NCBI GenBank assembly: GCA_040752855.1
Contig: JBFMHP010000002.1
Location: 17,130-81,129, forward strand
DNA: 64,000 nucleotides
Source of the DNA: JBFMHP01 sp040752855
GTDB taxonomy: Bacteria; Pseudomonadota; Gammaproteobacteria; RBG-16-57-12
Reading direction: 5' to 3'
Made by a program: the position numbers and the translations under genes. Positions 7,852-16,097 of this stretch are shown in pieces (position 1 is the stretch's first letter; each line of letters starts with the position of its first letter). The notes under the pieces were generated by a model, which did not search any database, was not told the DNA's origin, and worked only from the letters and a program-made list of their open reading frames with translations.

Positions 7852-8415
7852 ATGATCAAGACTGTTTCCCTCACCAACCACTTCCTGATCGCCATGCCCG
7901 GCCTGACGGACCCGAACTTCTTCCAGTCCGTCACCTACATCTGTGAGCACAACAGCGAAGGGGCGATGGGTATCGTCATCAACCGCCCGCTCGAGCTCAC
8001 CCTCAGGGAGGTGCTGGAATCGATGACCATCCCGGTGCCGGAACAGGGCTTCAACGACGTCGCGATCTACCTGGGCGGCCCGGTCGAGCCCGAGCGCGGC
8101 TTCGTGCTGCACCGTCCCGCCGGGCAGTGGGAGTCCTCCATTCCGATTGCCGAGGACATGGCCCTGACCACCTCGCGTGACATCGTCGCGGCCATTGCCG
8201 AAGGCAGCGGCCCTAAGCATTTTCTGATCGCCCTCGGCTATGCCGGGTGGGGCGCGGGACAGCTCGAGGACGAGCTGGCCAACAACGCCTGGCTCAGTGT
8301 CCCGGCGGATTTCGACCGGCTGCTCGACACCCCGGTGGAGCTGCGTTGGGAGACAGCCGCCGCTTTGCTCGGCGTGGACTTGAAGACGCTCTCCAGCGAC
8401 ATCGGGCATGCCTGA
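7852..8415 (+). CDS. yqgE: YqgE/AlgH family protein
   Basis: A conserved 187-residue protein (DUF179) of uncertain biochemical role, usually encoded next to ruvX/yqgF. ATG 7852 (MIKTVSLTNHFLIAMPGL) is the conserved start; an extension to 7813 would cross a region with no similarity to the family. Typical segments are seen: GAMGIVINRPLELTL, GGPVEPERGFVLH and LGYAGWGAGQLEDEL. It overlaps ruvX by 8 bases. Confidence 0.93.
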   Translation: MIKTVSLTNHFLIAMPGLTDPNFFQSVTYICEHNSEGAMGIVINRPLELTLREVLESMTIPVPEQGFNDVAIYLGGPVEPERGFVLHRPAGQWESSIPIAEDMALTTSRDIVAAIAEGSGPKHFLIALGYAGWGAGQLEDELANNAWLSVPADFDRLLDTPVELRWETAAALLGVDLKTLSSDIGHA

Positions 8416-8845
8416 GATCAAGACCCTGCTGGGTTTTGATTTCGGGGAGCGGCGCATCGGGGTCGCCACCGGGCAGCGCATCACCGGCACCGCCTCGGCG
8501 CTCGCCACGCTGACCTCGCGCGATGGCAGGCCGGACTGGGAGGGGATCACCAAACTGATCGAAGAATGGCGGCCGGATGCCTTCGTGGTCGGGATGCCGC
8601 GCAACATGGACGGCAGTCAACACGAGCTCGCCAAGCGGGTGACGCGCTTTGGCAACCAACTGCACGGCCGCTACGGCAAGCCGGTGTTCTTCGTCGACGA
8701 GCGGCTCAGTTCGCGCGAGGCCGAGCGCCAGCTCGCGCCGGGCGCCGCGCGCCGCGACAAGGGGCTCATCGACCGGATGGCTGCGCAGGTGATATTGCAA
8801 GATTGGCTGGATCAACAGCGGACGAACCATGAACAAACGCTATAA
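8408..8845 (+). CDS. ruvX: Holliday junction resolvase-like / pre-16S rRNA nuclease YqgF
   Basis: RNase H-fold nuclease implicated in 16S rRNA 5' end maturation. The protein has 145 residues, beginning with the GFDFGERRIGVATG active-site segment. VVGMPRNMDGSQHE and FVDERLSSREAE supply the other family motifs, and the third acidic residue is in KGLIDRMAAQVIL. It is embedded between yqgE and pyrR with overlaps at both ends, so translational coupling is likely. Confidence 0.93.
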   Translation: MPEIKTLLGFDFGERRIGVATGQRITGTASALATLTSRDGRPDWEGITKLIEEWRPDAFVVGMPRNMDGSQHELAKRVTRFGNQLHGRYGKPVFFVDERLSSREAERQLAPGAARRDKGLIDRMAAQVILQDWLDQQRTNHEQTL

Positions 8846-9335
8846 CGTAGAACAAATACTCCAAGACATGACCCGCGCGCTGCGCCAGCGCATGCAGGCG
8901 CGCGGCATCGCCGAGCCGGTGATGATCGGCATCCACACCGGCGGGGTCTGGATCGCCGAGGAACTGCACCGGCGCCTGGGCCTGACCACGCCGCTGGGCG
9001 GTCTCAACATTTCCTTCTATCGCGATGATTTCAGCCGCGCGGGACTGCACCCGGATGTCAAACCGTCCAACCTGCCGTTTGAGATCGACGGAGCGCATCT
9101 GATCCTGGTCGACGATGTGCTCTATACCGGGCGCACCATCCGTGCGGCGATGAACGAGATCTTCGATTACGGCCGGCCCGACTCGATCACCCTGGCGGTG
9201 CTGGCCGAACGCAGCGGCCGCGAGCTGCCGATCCAGGCCGATGTGGTGGGCGTGCGCTTTGACATCGATCCGCACGAGCAGATCAAACTCACCGGGCCGC
9301 AGAACATGCAACTGGAGGTCGTGCAATCACTATGA
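8829..9335 (+). CDS. pyrR: Bifunctional pyr operon regulator / uracil phosphoribosyltransferase
   Basis: A 168-residue PRTase-fold protein with the PRPP loop LILVDDVLYTGRTIRAAM. In Bacillus PyrR is an RNA-binding attenuation regulator; in gammaproteobacteria the regulatory role is less certain. GIHTGGVWIAEEL and FYRDDF are family segments. It overlaps ruvX by 17 bases and pyrB by 4. No obvious PyrR-binding leader was recognised before pyrB, which follows without a gap, so control (if any) must act further upstream. Confidence 0.92.
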   Translation: MNKRYNVEQILQDMTRALRQRMQARGIAEPVMIGIHTGGVWIAEELHRRLGLTTPLGGLNISFYRDDFSRAGLHPDVKPSNLPFEIDGAHLILVDDVLYTGRTIRAAMNEIFDYGRPDSITLAVLAERSGRELPIQADVVGVRFDIDPHEQIKLTGPQNMQLEVVQSL

Positions 9336-10312
9336 GCCGCAATATTCAGCTCGATCCGCAAGGCAAGCTGCGCCACTTCATCACGGTGGAGGGATTGAAG
9401 CGCCAGATGCTGGTCGACATCCTCGACACCGCCGCCTCGTTCATGACCGTCGGCGCGCAGAAGACCAAGAAGGTGCCGCTGCTGCGCGGCAAGACCGTGG
9501 CCAATCTGTTCTTCGAACCCAGCACGCGCACGCGCACCACCTTCGAACTCGCCGCCAAGCGTCTCTCGGCCGATGTGCTCAATCTCGACATCAAGACCTC
9601 GGCGACCTCCAAGGGCGAGAGCCTGCTCGACATGCTGCGCAATCTCGAATCGATGGGGGTGGACATGTTCGTGGTGCGCCATGCCTCGAGCGGCGCGGCG
9701 CACTTTATCGCCCAACACGTGGCGCCGAACATCAGCGTGATCAACGCCGGCGATGGCTGCCATGCCCACCCGACCCAGGCGATGTTGGATATGTTCACCA
9801 TCCGCCAGTACAAGGGCGAGTTCGCCCCGCTGACCGTGACCATCGTCGGCGACATCCTGCACTCGCGCGTGGCCCGTTCCGAGATCCACGCCCTGACCAC
9901 ACTCGGCATCTCCGAGCTGCGCGTGGCCGGGCCGAAGACCTTGATCCCTGCCGAAGTGGAGGCGATGGGCGTGCACGTCTACGAGGACATGGACGCGGCC
10001 ATCGACGGGGCCGATGTCATCATCATGCTGCGCCTGCAACGCGAGCGCATGAAGGGCGGCTTCATCCCGGGCGAGCAAGAATATTTCGACCTCTATGGTC
10101 TGAGCGAAAAACGCCTGCGCCGCGCCAAGCCCGAGGTGATCGTGATGCATCCGGGGCCGATCAATCGCGGCGTGGAGATCGCCTCCGAGGTGGCCGACGG
10201 CAAGCACTCGGTGATCCTGCCGCAGGTCACCAACGGGATCGCGGTGCGCATGGCGGTGATGTCGATGGTGCTCGGCCGTCCGGAAGAAGTGGTGGCGGGA
10301 GGAGCGAGCTGA
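9332..10312 (+). CDS. pyrB: Aspartate carbamoyltransferase catalytic subunit
   Basis: Condenses carbamoyl phosphate and aspartate in de novo pyrimidine synthesis. The 326 residues include the carbamoyl-phosphate loop FFEPSTRTRTTFE and the C-terminal HPGPINRGVEIASEV motif. No pyrI regulatory gene is next to it. Instead it overlaps a dihydroorotase-like gene (TGATG), the arrangement known from Pseudomonas, where PyrB and an inactive PyrC' form a complex. Confidence 0.96.
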   Translation: MSRNIQLDPQGKLRHFITVEGLKRQMLVDILDTAASFMTVGAQKTKKVPLLRGKTVANLFFEPSTRTRTTFELAAKRLSADVLNLDIKTSATSKGESLLDMLRNLESMGVDMFVVRHASSGAAHFIAQHVAPNISVINAGDGCHAHPTQAMLDMFTIRQYKGEFAPLTVTIVGDILHSRVARSEIHALTTLGISELRVAGPKTLIPAEVEAMGVHVYEDMDAAIDGADVIIMLRLQRERMKGGFIPGEQEYFDLYGLSEKRLRRAKPEVIVMHPGPINRGVEIASEVADGKHSVILPQVTNGIAVRMAVMSMVLGRPEEVVAGGAS

Positions 10313-11595
10313 TGCGCGTCTTGATTCAAAACGGGCGGCTCATTGATCCGGCCAACCAACACGACGCCGTGTGCGATCTCTACATCGCCGAAGGCAAGAT
10401 CGTCGGACTCGGACAGGCGCCACAGGGCTTCACGCCCGATCGCGTGATCGACGCCAGCGGGCTCATCGTCTGCCCAGGGCTGATCGACTTGCAGGCCCAC
10501 CTGCGCGAGCCGGGACAAAAACACAAGGGCACCATCGCCAGTGAAACGGCTGCGGCGGTCGCCGGCGGCATCACCACGCTGTGCTGTCCGCCGGACACCG
10601 ATCCGGTGATCGATTCCACCGCCGTGGTCGAGCTGATCAAGCTGCGCGCCGAGCAGGACGGCCAGGCCCGCGTGGTGATCCTCGGCGCGCTGACCAAGGG
10701 CCTCGGCGGCGAACTGATCTCCTCCATGGCCAAGCTCAAGGCCGCCGGCTGCGTCGGTTTCAGCAATGCCCATCAACCGGTCGGCAACACCGTAGTGCTG
10801 CGCCGCGCGATGGAGTACGCCGCGACCCTGGATATGACCGTCTTTTTGCACGCCCAGGACCCGAGTCTCAGTGCCGGCGGCATGGTGCATGAAGGCGCGG
10901 TCAGCACCCGGCTCGGGCTGGCCGGCATCCCGGCTTGCTCGGAAACCTTGGAGGTCGCGCGCCTGCTGCAATTGATCGGGCACACCGGCGTACGCGCGCA
11001 TTTTTCGCAGCTCTCCACCGCCAAGGCCTTGCAGCTGATCGGTCGTGCGCGCTACGACGGACTGCCGGTCAGCGCCGATGTGGCGGCGCACCAACTGCAT
11101 CTGACCCAGGTCGATATCGCCGAATTCAACAGCCTCTGCCATGTGCGTCCGCCGCTGCGCACCGAGCGCGACCGCGACGGACTGATCGAAGGGGTGGGCA
11201 GCGGGGCGTTGAACGCCATCTGCTCCGATCACCAGCCGCACGACCGTGACGCCAAGCTGGCGCCCTTCGCCGAGACCGAGCCGGGCATCTCCGGCCTGGA
11301 GACCCTACTGCCGCTGGCGTTGCGCTTGCGTACCAAGCGCGTTTCCCTGATGCGCATCATCGACAGCCTCACGCGCGAACCGGCGCGCATCCTCGGACTG
11401 GAGGTGGGACACCTCTCGCTCGGTGCGCCGGCCGATGTCTGCATCTTCGATCCCGACCGCTATTGGCGGTTGGAAGAGGCCAATATGCGCAGCCAGGGCC
11501 GCAACACGCCGTTTCTCGGTTGGGAATTCCAGGGGCGGGTGGTGTATACCCTGGTCGACGGCCGGCCGGTGTTCGAGTTGTCGGGCGCGGCGTGA
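10312..11595 (+). CDS. pyrC': Dihydroorotase homologue, probably non-catalytic PyrC'
   Basis: A 427-residue amidohydrolase of the class I dihydroorotase type, starting at ATG 10312 overlapping the pyrB stop. The metal-binding pair normally written HxH before LREPG reads QAHLREPG here. The later segment usually H-x-x-H reads AHFSQLST, and the PHH segment reads AAHQLHLT. At least two zinc ligands are therefore missing. TLCCPPDTDPVID, ICSDHQPHD and ETEPGISGLETLLPL match the non-catalytic partner of aspartate carbamoyltransferase known from pseudomonads. A separate active pyrC should exist elsewhere in the genome. Confidence 0.88.
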   Translation: MRVLIQNGRLIDPANQHDAVCDLYIAEGKIVGLGQAPQGFTPDRVIDASGLIVCPGLIDLQAHLREPGQKHKGTIASETAAAVAGGITTLCCPPDTDPVIDSTAVVELIKLRAEQDGQARVVILGALTKGLGGELISSMAKLKAAGCVGFSNAHQPVGNTVVLRRAMEYAATLDMTVFLHAQDPSLSAGGMVHEGAVSTRLGLAGIPACSETLEVARLLQLIGHTGVRAHFSQLSTAKALQLIGRARYDGLPVSADVAAHQLHLTQVDIAEFNSLCHVRPPLRTERDRDGLIEGVGSGALNAICSDHQPHDRDAKLAPFAETEPGISGLETLLPLALRLRTKRVSLMRIIDSLTREPARILGLEVGHLSLGAPADVCIFDPDRYWRLEEANMRSQGRNTPFLGWEFQGRVVYTLVDGRPVFELSGAA

Positions 11596-12287
11596 TTCAG
11601 GCCGAGGCCGCGCTGCTTGCGCGCGCGCCGCTGCCGGGCCGCACCGAGCTGTGGCGCCTGCATGCCCCAGAGATTGCCAAGGCCGCCCGGCCCGGCCACT
11701 ACATCGAGGTGGAGGTTGCCGCCAGCGAGCGCCTGTTCGTCATGCGCGCCGATGCGCCGGCGGGCTGGATTGAACTGCTGCGGCCGGTGACGAATTCCGA
11801 CGCACCGTTGACCGTCGGCCGGTCCTTGGCGATTCGCGGGCCGCTCGGCTCGGAGTTCGTTGTGCATCCCGAACGTCCGCGCCCGCTGTTGCTCGGTCAC
11901 GGTCTCGGCATGGCGCCGATGATCTTTCTGGCCAGCGCGTTGCGTGGCCTTCCCGTGTTCAAACCCTTGGCGCTCTTGAGCACCGATGATGCCTTTCCCT
12001 TCACCCCGCGTCCGTCACGCATCATCGTCCCCGGTGTGCCGCATGGGGTGATCGCCGCACCGCCGCTGCTCGACGACTGGGGTGTGCCCGCGCGGCTGAT
12101 CAATGCGCACGGCGCCCCCGGTTGCCACGAAGGCGACTTGATCGCACTCGCGCGCCACTGGCTGCACGCGCTTTCGCCCGCGCAGCGGGGCGAGGTGGAA
12201 ATCTTCGTCTGTGCCCCGCCGATCCTCTTGGCCGAAATTTGCGTTTGGGCGCAGGCCGAGCGTATCGTGTGGCAGTCGTGCGGCTGA
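11592..12287 (+). CDS. PyrK-like dihydroorotate dehydrogenase electron-transfer subunit homologue
   Basis: About 231 residues from GTG 11592, which overlaps the pyrC' stop (GTGA). The FAD-binding beta-barrel (RPGHYIEVEV to GRSLAIRGPLG) and the NAD-like lobe (LLLGHGLGMAPMIFLASAL, FVCAPPILLAEIC) are recognisable as the PyrK/ferredoxin-reductase family. The usual C-terminal four-cysteine [2Fe-2S] segment is absent; the protein stops at WQSCG. It may be a flavin-only electron-transfer or scaffold protein of the pyrimidine operon, or a degenerate copy. Confidence 0.65.
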   Translation: MIQAEAALLARAPLPGRTELWRLHAPEIAKAARPGHYIEVEVAASERLFVMRADAPAGWIELLRPVTNSDAPLTVGRSLAIRGPLGSEFVVHPERPRPLLLGHGLGMAPMIFLASALRGLPVFKPLALLSTDDAFPFTPRPSRIIVPGVPHGVIAAPPLLDDWGVPARLINAHGAPGCHEGDLIALARHWLHALSPAQRGEVEIFVCAPPILLAEICVWAQAERIVWQSCG

Positions 12288-12324
12288 TCGCGTTACCCCT
12301 GTATCGGGAGCGGTGATAACCAAT

Positions 12325-12381
12325 GTAGGAGCCTGCCCTGCAGGCGATTGCCGTTTGTTCGCGAGCAGGGCTCGCTCCTAC
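12325..12381. repeat. REP palindrome (GTAGGAGC family), copy 1
   Basis: An imperfect palindrome bounded by GTAGGAGCCTGCC and GAGCAGGGCTCGCTCCTAC. Copies of the same family occur at 12410, 19743, 19848, 22388 and 56395. Such REP elements lie between genes and can form stem-loops that end or stabilise transcripts. Confidence 0.85.
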
Positions 12382-12409
12382 ATGAAATCCTTTTGTCGGT
12401 TGGGGGTCC

Positions 12410-12471
12410 GTAGGAGCGAGCCCCGCTCGCGAATGAACCGAACGGAGTTCGCCTGCGGGGCAGGCTCCTAC
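12410..12471. repeat. REP palindrome (GTAGGAGC family), copy 2
   Basis: Same family as 12325-12381 but in the opposite orientation: it begins GTAGGAGCGAGCCCCGCTCG and ends GCAGGCTCCTAC. The pair forms a head-to-head REP doublet between the pyrimidine operon and the lipid-type cluster. Confidence 0.85.
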
Positions 12472-12719
12472 GGTCGTGCCGCACCATCACGCGCGCGGTT
12501 CCGCGCACCTTCTCATCGTGTGTAATTTTCACACATTCATCTCGGCAATATTCACGTGAATCTCACCCAAGCGCGCGGTTAAATGTGCCGCAAGTCGGAC
12601 GTCACGGCGAACGTGACGGAACGAGTCGGTCGCGGCGCTTTTTTCATGCGCTGCGTTGCCATATCGAGGCGTAGCAATCCCGCCTGCCGGCAGACGCCAA
12701 TCAAACAAGGAGATCGAAC
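12472..12719 (+). promoter_or_regulatory. Upstream region of the lipid-type cluster
   Basis: No gene is seen in these 248 bases. A perfect 10-base palindrome TTCACGTGAA lies at 12551-12560, and a stem-loop GTCACG/CGTGAC at 12601-12617. A run of six T follows at 12639-12644. The palindrome is a possible operator and the stem-loop with T-run a possible leader terminator. Both are by eye only. AAGGAGATCG just before 12720 provides the ribosome-binding site of the aminotransferase. Confidence 0.35.
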
Positions 12720-14111
12720 ATGGTCATCGGAAATCCGCAGCGGTCGAGGTTGAATCCGGATCGTCAGTTTTTGCTGCAACACATCCATTTCGACAAGCCC
12801 ATCACGCGCGCGCAGGGGCACTATTTGTACGATGCGCAGGGCGAGGCGTATCTGGATTTTCTCGCGCAATACGGCGCGGTGCCCTTCGGCCACAATCCCG
12901 CGATCGTCTGGGAGGCGTTGAACCGCGTGCGGCTCAATCACGAGCCCAGCCTGGTGCAGCCGCTGTTGTCGCCGGCGGCCGAGGCCCTGTCGGCGAAGTT
13001 GAGCGCCATCGCCCCGGTGCGCAACGGCTATGTCACCTTCACCAACAGCGGGGCGGAGACCGTCGAGGCGGCGATCAAGCTGGCGCGCGCCAAGACCTTG
13101 CGGCCGTATATCGTGAGCGCCAGCGGCGGGTTTCACGGCAAGACCCTCGGGGCGGTGTCGGCGACGTGGAATCCCAAATATCGCGAGCCGTTTTTGGCCG
13201 ATACGCGCCACTTCGATTTCGTCCCGTATGGTGATGTCGAGGCCTTGGAGGCGCGCCTGGCCCAAGGTGATGTGGCGGCGTTTCTGGTGGAGCCGGTGCA
13301 AGGCGAGGCCGGGATGATCGATGCGCCGGCCGGATATCTGCGCGCGGCGGCGGAGATCTGCAAACGACATCGCACCCTGCTGATCGTCGATGAAATCCAA
13401 AGCGGGCTGGGACGCACCGGCACGCTGTTCGCGCTGGAACACGAAGGGGTGACGGCCGACATGGTGCTGCTGGCCAAGGCGCTCGGTGGCGGGATGGTGT
13501 CGCTGGGGGCGTGCATCTGCGCCGAGCACGCCTGGTCCGAGGAGTTCGGGCTGTTTCACAGCTCCACCTTTGCCAACAATCACCTCTCCTGCGCCATCGG
13601 CCTGGCGGTGATCGAGCACCTGCTGGCCGACGATCAAGCCTTGGTGCGGGATGTCGCCGAGAAAGGGGATTACCTGCGGCGCGGCTTGGAGGTGCTGATC
13701 CGGTGTCACCCGCGGGCCTTCAGTCACGCGACCGGCAAGGGGCTGATGCAGGGACTGCACATTCATCCGTGGCAGCATGCGGACAGCTATTTTCTCTGCC
13801 ATGCCAGCTGGACGGGCATGTCGGTGCCGTTGATCTGCGGGTATCTCTTGAACCAGCACAAGATCATTACCGTGCCGACCTTCAACAACAACGGCGTCAT
13901 CCGCATCGAACCCTCGTTGACCATCACGCATGCCGAGATCGACCGGCTGCTCGACGCGTTGGACGATGTCGGCGAGGCCATCGCCCAAGAAGATTTTGCC
14001 AAGTTGCTGCGTTATCTGACCGGGGAGCGGGGCAAGGTTGTCCATTTTCCACAGATCATCGAAAAAGGGAGCGAAAAACATGCAGAACCTCAACGCGCCA
14101 TGTCTTGGTAA
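12720..14111 (+). CDS. Class III PLP-dependent aminotransferase
   Basis: First gene of the lipid-type operon, 463 residues, preceded by AAGGAG. Class III features are clear: TNSGAETVEAAIKLARAK (PLP phosphate contact), LIVDEIQSGLGRTG (cofactor Asp), VLLAKALGGGM with the Schiff-base Lys, and HSSTFANNHLSCAIGLAVIEHL. Family members transaminate omega-amines, ornithine derivatives or aldehydes. Directly followed, with a 32-base overlap, by an acyl-ACP reductase homologue, it could convert a long-chain aldehyde to an amine. That substrate is inference, and an acetylornithine-type activity is not excluded. Confidence 0.85.
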   Translation: MVIGNPQRSRLNPDRQFLLQHIHFDKPITRAQGHYLYDAQGEAYLDFLAQYGAVPFGHNPAIVWEALNRVRLNHEPSLVQPLLSPAAEALSAKLSAIAPVRNGYVTFTNSGAETVEAAIKLARAKTLRPYIVSASGGFHGKTLGAVSATWNPKYREPFLADTRHFDFVPYGDVEALEARLAQGDVAAFLVEPVQGEAGMIDAPAGYLRAAAEICKRHRTLLIVDEIQSGLGRTGTLFALEHEGVTADMVLLAKALGGGMVSLGACICAEHAWSEEFGLFHSSTFANNHLSCAIGLAVIEHLLADDQALVRDVAEKGDYLRRGLEVLIRCHPRAFSHATGKGLMQGLHIHPWQHADSYFLCHASWTGMSVPLICGYLLNQHKIITVPTFNNNGVIRIEPSLTITHAEIDRLLDALDDVGEAIAQEDFAKLLRYLTGERGKVVHFPQIIEKGSEKHAEPQRAMSW

Positions 14112-15339
14112 ATATGCCTTTTTGATCCATCCGCCTTCGCCGGAGGATTTGCATAAATCCGCGCCGCGCGGCTTTGAACACCTGAGCGAGGCGGAATGGG
14201 ACAACTGGGTGAAATGGATCTCCTCGTGGTCGGAACGGCATTACGAACCCGGCGTGGCCCATCACCTGCCCGTGCTCCGCTCGCAAACCGGCGGCTACGC
14301 CGAGGGCTGGCTGATCGCCATACCGTTGACGCCGGTGCAGCTGATGAAGCTCAAACAGCGCGACAAGGCGGTGCTGCTGGCGCGATGCGTGGAGGTGGCG
14401 CGCGATCTGGGCGTGGATATCCTCGGGCTCGGCGCGTTCACCTCGATCATCAGCCGGGGCGGGACCGACATCGCCGATTGCGGTCTCAATATCACCACCG
14501 GCAACAGCTTGACGGCCATGTCAGCCTCGGAAAGCCTGCGGCAATTGGCGCGCCAAAGCGGCCAGGAGCTGCGCGCCGGTCCGCTGGGCGTCATCGGCGC
14601 CGCCGGTTCGGTCGGCCAGCTTGCCACGCGTCGACTGGCGCTGTTCTGCGCTGACATGACGCTGTTCGGCAATCCCAACAATCCAAACTCCCTGCGCAAA
14701 TTGGCCGGGGTGGCGGGACGGATTTACCGCGACGCGTTGGTTAGTGTCAAACGCGGTGGAGAACTCGACGGCGTGGCCGGCAAACTCCGGCAAATCGTGG
14801 ACTGCCCGGAAGAGGTGTTGGCGCTCGAACCGGATGACGACAGCGCGCTGTACGACTGCGTGAATATCATCGCTGGCCAAGTGGGCGCGGAACCGCCGGT
14901 CAAGCTCAGCAACGATCTGGCGGACCGCTTGCCGCGCATGCGGTTTGTGTTGTCGGCCACGAGCCAAGGGGCGGCGTTCATCGACGCGACCATGCTGGCG
15001 CCCGGGGCGATCGTGTGTGATGCCTCGCGTCCGGCGGATGTGAGCGCGGAGGTGACGCAGAAACGGCCCGACGTGTTCGTCTATGAAGGCGGGCTGATGC
15101 GCTTGCCGGAGAAGGTGACGTTCGGCCGGCGCAACATCATCGGCTGCGCGCCGGGGATCAATCTGTCCTGCCTGTCCGAAACCATCACACTGGCCATGTC
15201 GGGCATCCGGCGCAATTACAGCATCGGCAGCGATTTGTCGCTGGAGGAGGCGCAGGCGGTGTATGCGCACGCCATCGGCCACGGCTTCAGGGTCCACACC
15301 CCGGAGATGGGCGGACACTGCGCGGGGGCCGCGGCATGA
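14080..15339 (+). CDS. Long-chain acyl-[acyl-carrier-protein] reductase (AAR)-like protein
   Basis: 419 residues from ATG 14080 (AGGGAG upstream). Similarity by eye to cyanobacterial acyl-ACP reductase, which makes fatty aldehydes, is seen in order: GVDILGLGAFTSIIS and TTGNSLTA in the N-terminal half, the nucleotide-binding turn GVIGAAGSVGQLATRRL, then SCLSETITLAM. The Cys in that last segment (about residue 364) lines up with the catalytic Cys of the cyanobacterial enzyme. It is longer than the ~340-residue cyanobacterial proteins. It overlaps the aminotransferase upstream and the membrane hydroxylase downstream (ATGA). Predicted product: a fatty aldehyde from acyl-ACP or acyl-CoA. Confidence 0.72.
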   Translation: MQNLNAPCLGKYAFLIHPPSPEDLHKSAPRGFEHLSEAEWDNWVKWISSWSERHYEPGVAHHLPVLRSQTGGYAEGWLIAIPLTPVQLMKLKQRDKAVLLARCVEVARDLGVDILGLGAFTSIISRGGTDIADCGLNITTGNSLTAMSASESLRQLARQSGQELRAGPLGVIGAAGSVGQLATRRLALFCADMTLFGNPNNPNSLRKLAGVAGRIYRDALVSVKRGGELDGVAGKLRQIVDCPEEVLALEPDDDSALYDCVNIIAGQVGAEPPVKLSNDLADRLPRMRFVLSATSQGAAFIDATMLAPGAIVCDASRPADVSAEVTQKRPDVFVYEGGLMRLPEKVTFGRRNIIGCAPGINLSCLSETITLAMSGIRRNYSIGSDLSLEEAQAVYAHAIGHGFRVHTPEMGGHCAGAAA

Positions 15340-16097
15340 ACGCGCACGGCAAGCCGTACAAGTTTTCCCTGTGGGAGGCCTTTTGGCGCGACTATCTGCG
15401 CAGTCCCGAGATCTACCTGTTCCTCGTCGCGGTGATCGTGCTCGCCGCGCAGCTGGCATGGCAGGGCGCGCTCGCCGCATCCGTGGGCTGGTTCCTGCTG
15501 GGCTGGCTGCTGTTTCTGCCGCAGGAGTATCTCACCCATGTGTATGTGTTGCATTTTCCGCCGCCGCGCCATGCCTGGCTCTACCGCCAGATGTACCGGC
15601 TGCACTACGGCCATCACGATCTGCCGATGCGCAGCGACTTGATGTACATCCCGCTGTGGCTGGTCCTGCCGATGCTGGCGGCCAATCTCGGCGTGTTCTG
15701 GCTGATCGCGCCCGATGCCATCGCCTTGCAGGCGATGGTCGCCGGGCTGATGACGGGTTATTTGTTTTACGAGTGGAGTCATCTGTTTTGCCACCTGCCG
15801 TATGTCCCCAAGACCAGGCTCGGCCAATTCATCAAACGCCGCCATGCGCTGCATCATTTTCGCAACGAGCGGGTGCTGTTTGCGGTGAGCGCACCGGCGT
15901 TTTTCCTGGATCATCTCGCGGGAACGGCGTGCATCGATGAGGCAACGGCCGGGCGCGCCGATCGTTATCTGGGCGTGGCGGAAGACGATCCAAGGCTGTT
16001 GCAGAGCCGAAACCATTTTGCCGCGCGTTCCAGCGGCGATCTGACCCATTCCAAGGTATGGCTGCGGCATATCGAAGCGCGCATGGTGAAGTCATGA
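15336..16097 (+). CDS. Sterol desaturase / fatty acid hydroxylase superfamily protein
   Basis: A 253-residue membrane protein with four or so hydrophobic segments and the histidine clusters of the membrane di-iron hydroxylase family: THVYVLH, RLHYGHHD, YEWSHLFCHLPY and KRRHALHHF. Family members hydroxylate, desaturate or cleave lipid chains and aldehydes. The start ATG 15336 overlaps the AAR-like stop, and the stop overlaps the desaturase start, both as ATGA, which implies tight coupling. The substrate is unknown but is likely the same lipid chain. Confidence 0.82.
   Translation: MNAHGKPYKFSLWEAFWRDYLRSPEIYLFLVAVIVLAAQLAWQGALAASVGWFLLGWLLFLPQEYLTHVYVLHFPPPRHAWLYRQMYRLHYGHHDLPMRSDLMYIPLWLVLPMLAANLGVFWLIAPDAIALQAMVAGLMTGYLFYEWSHLFCHLPYVPKTRLGQFIKRRHALHHFRNERVLFAVSAPAFFLDHLAGTACIDEATAGRADRYLGVAEDDPRLLQSRNHFAARSSGDLTHSKVWLRHIEARMVKS

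Noticed and set aside
12579..14204. A 541-codon open frame on the minus strand opposite the aminotransferase
   Set aside because: It has no recognisable family motifs, is rich in His/Gln/Arg as antisense frames of GC-rich genes are, and the plus-strand frame is a clear class III aminotransferase.
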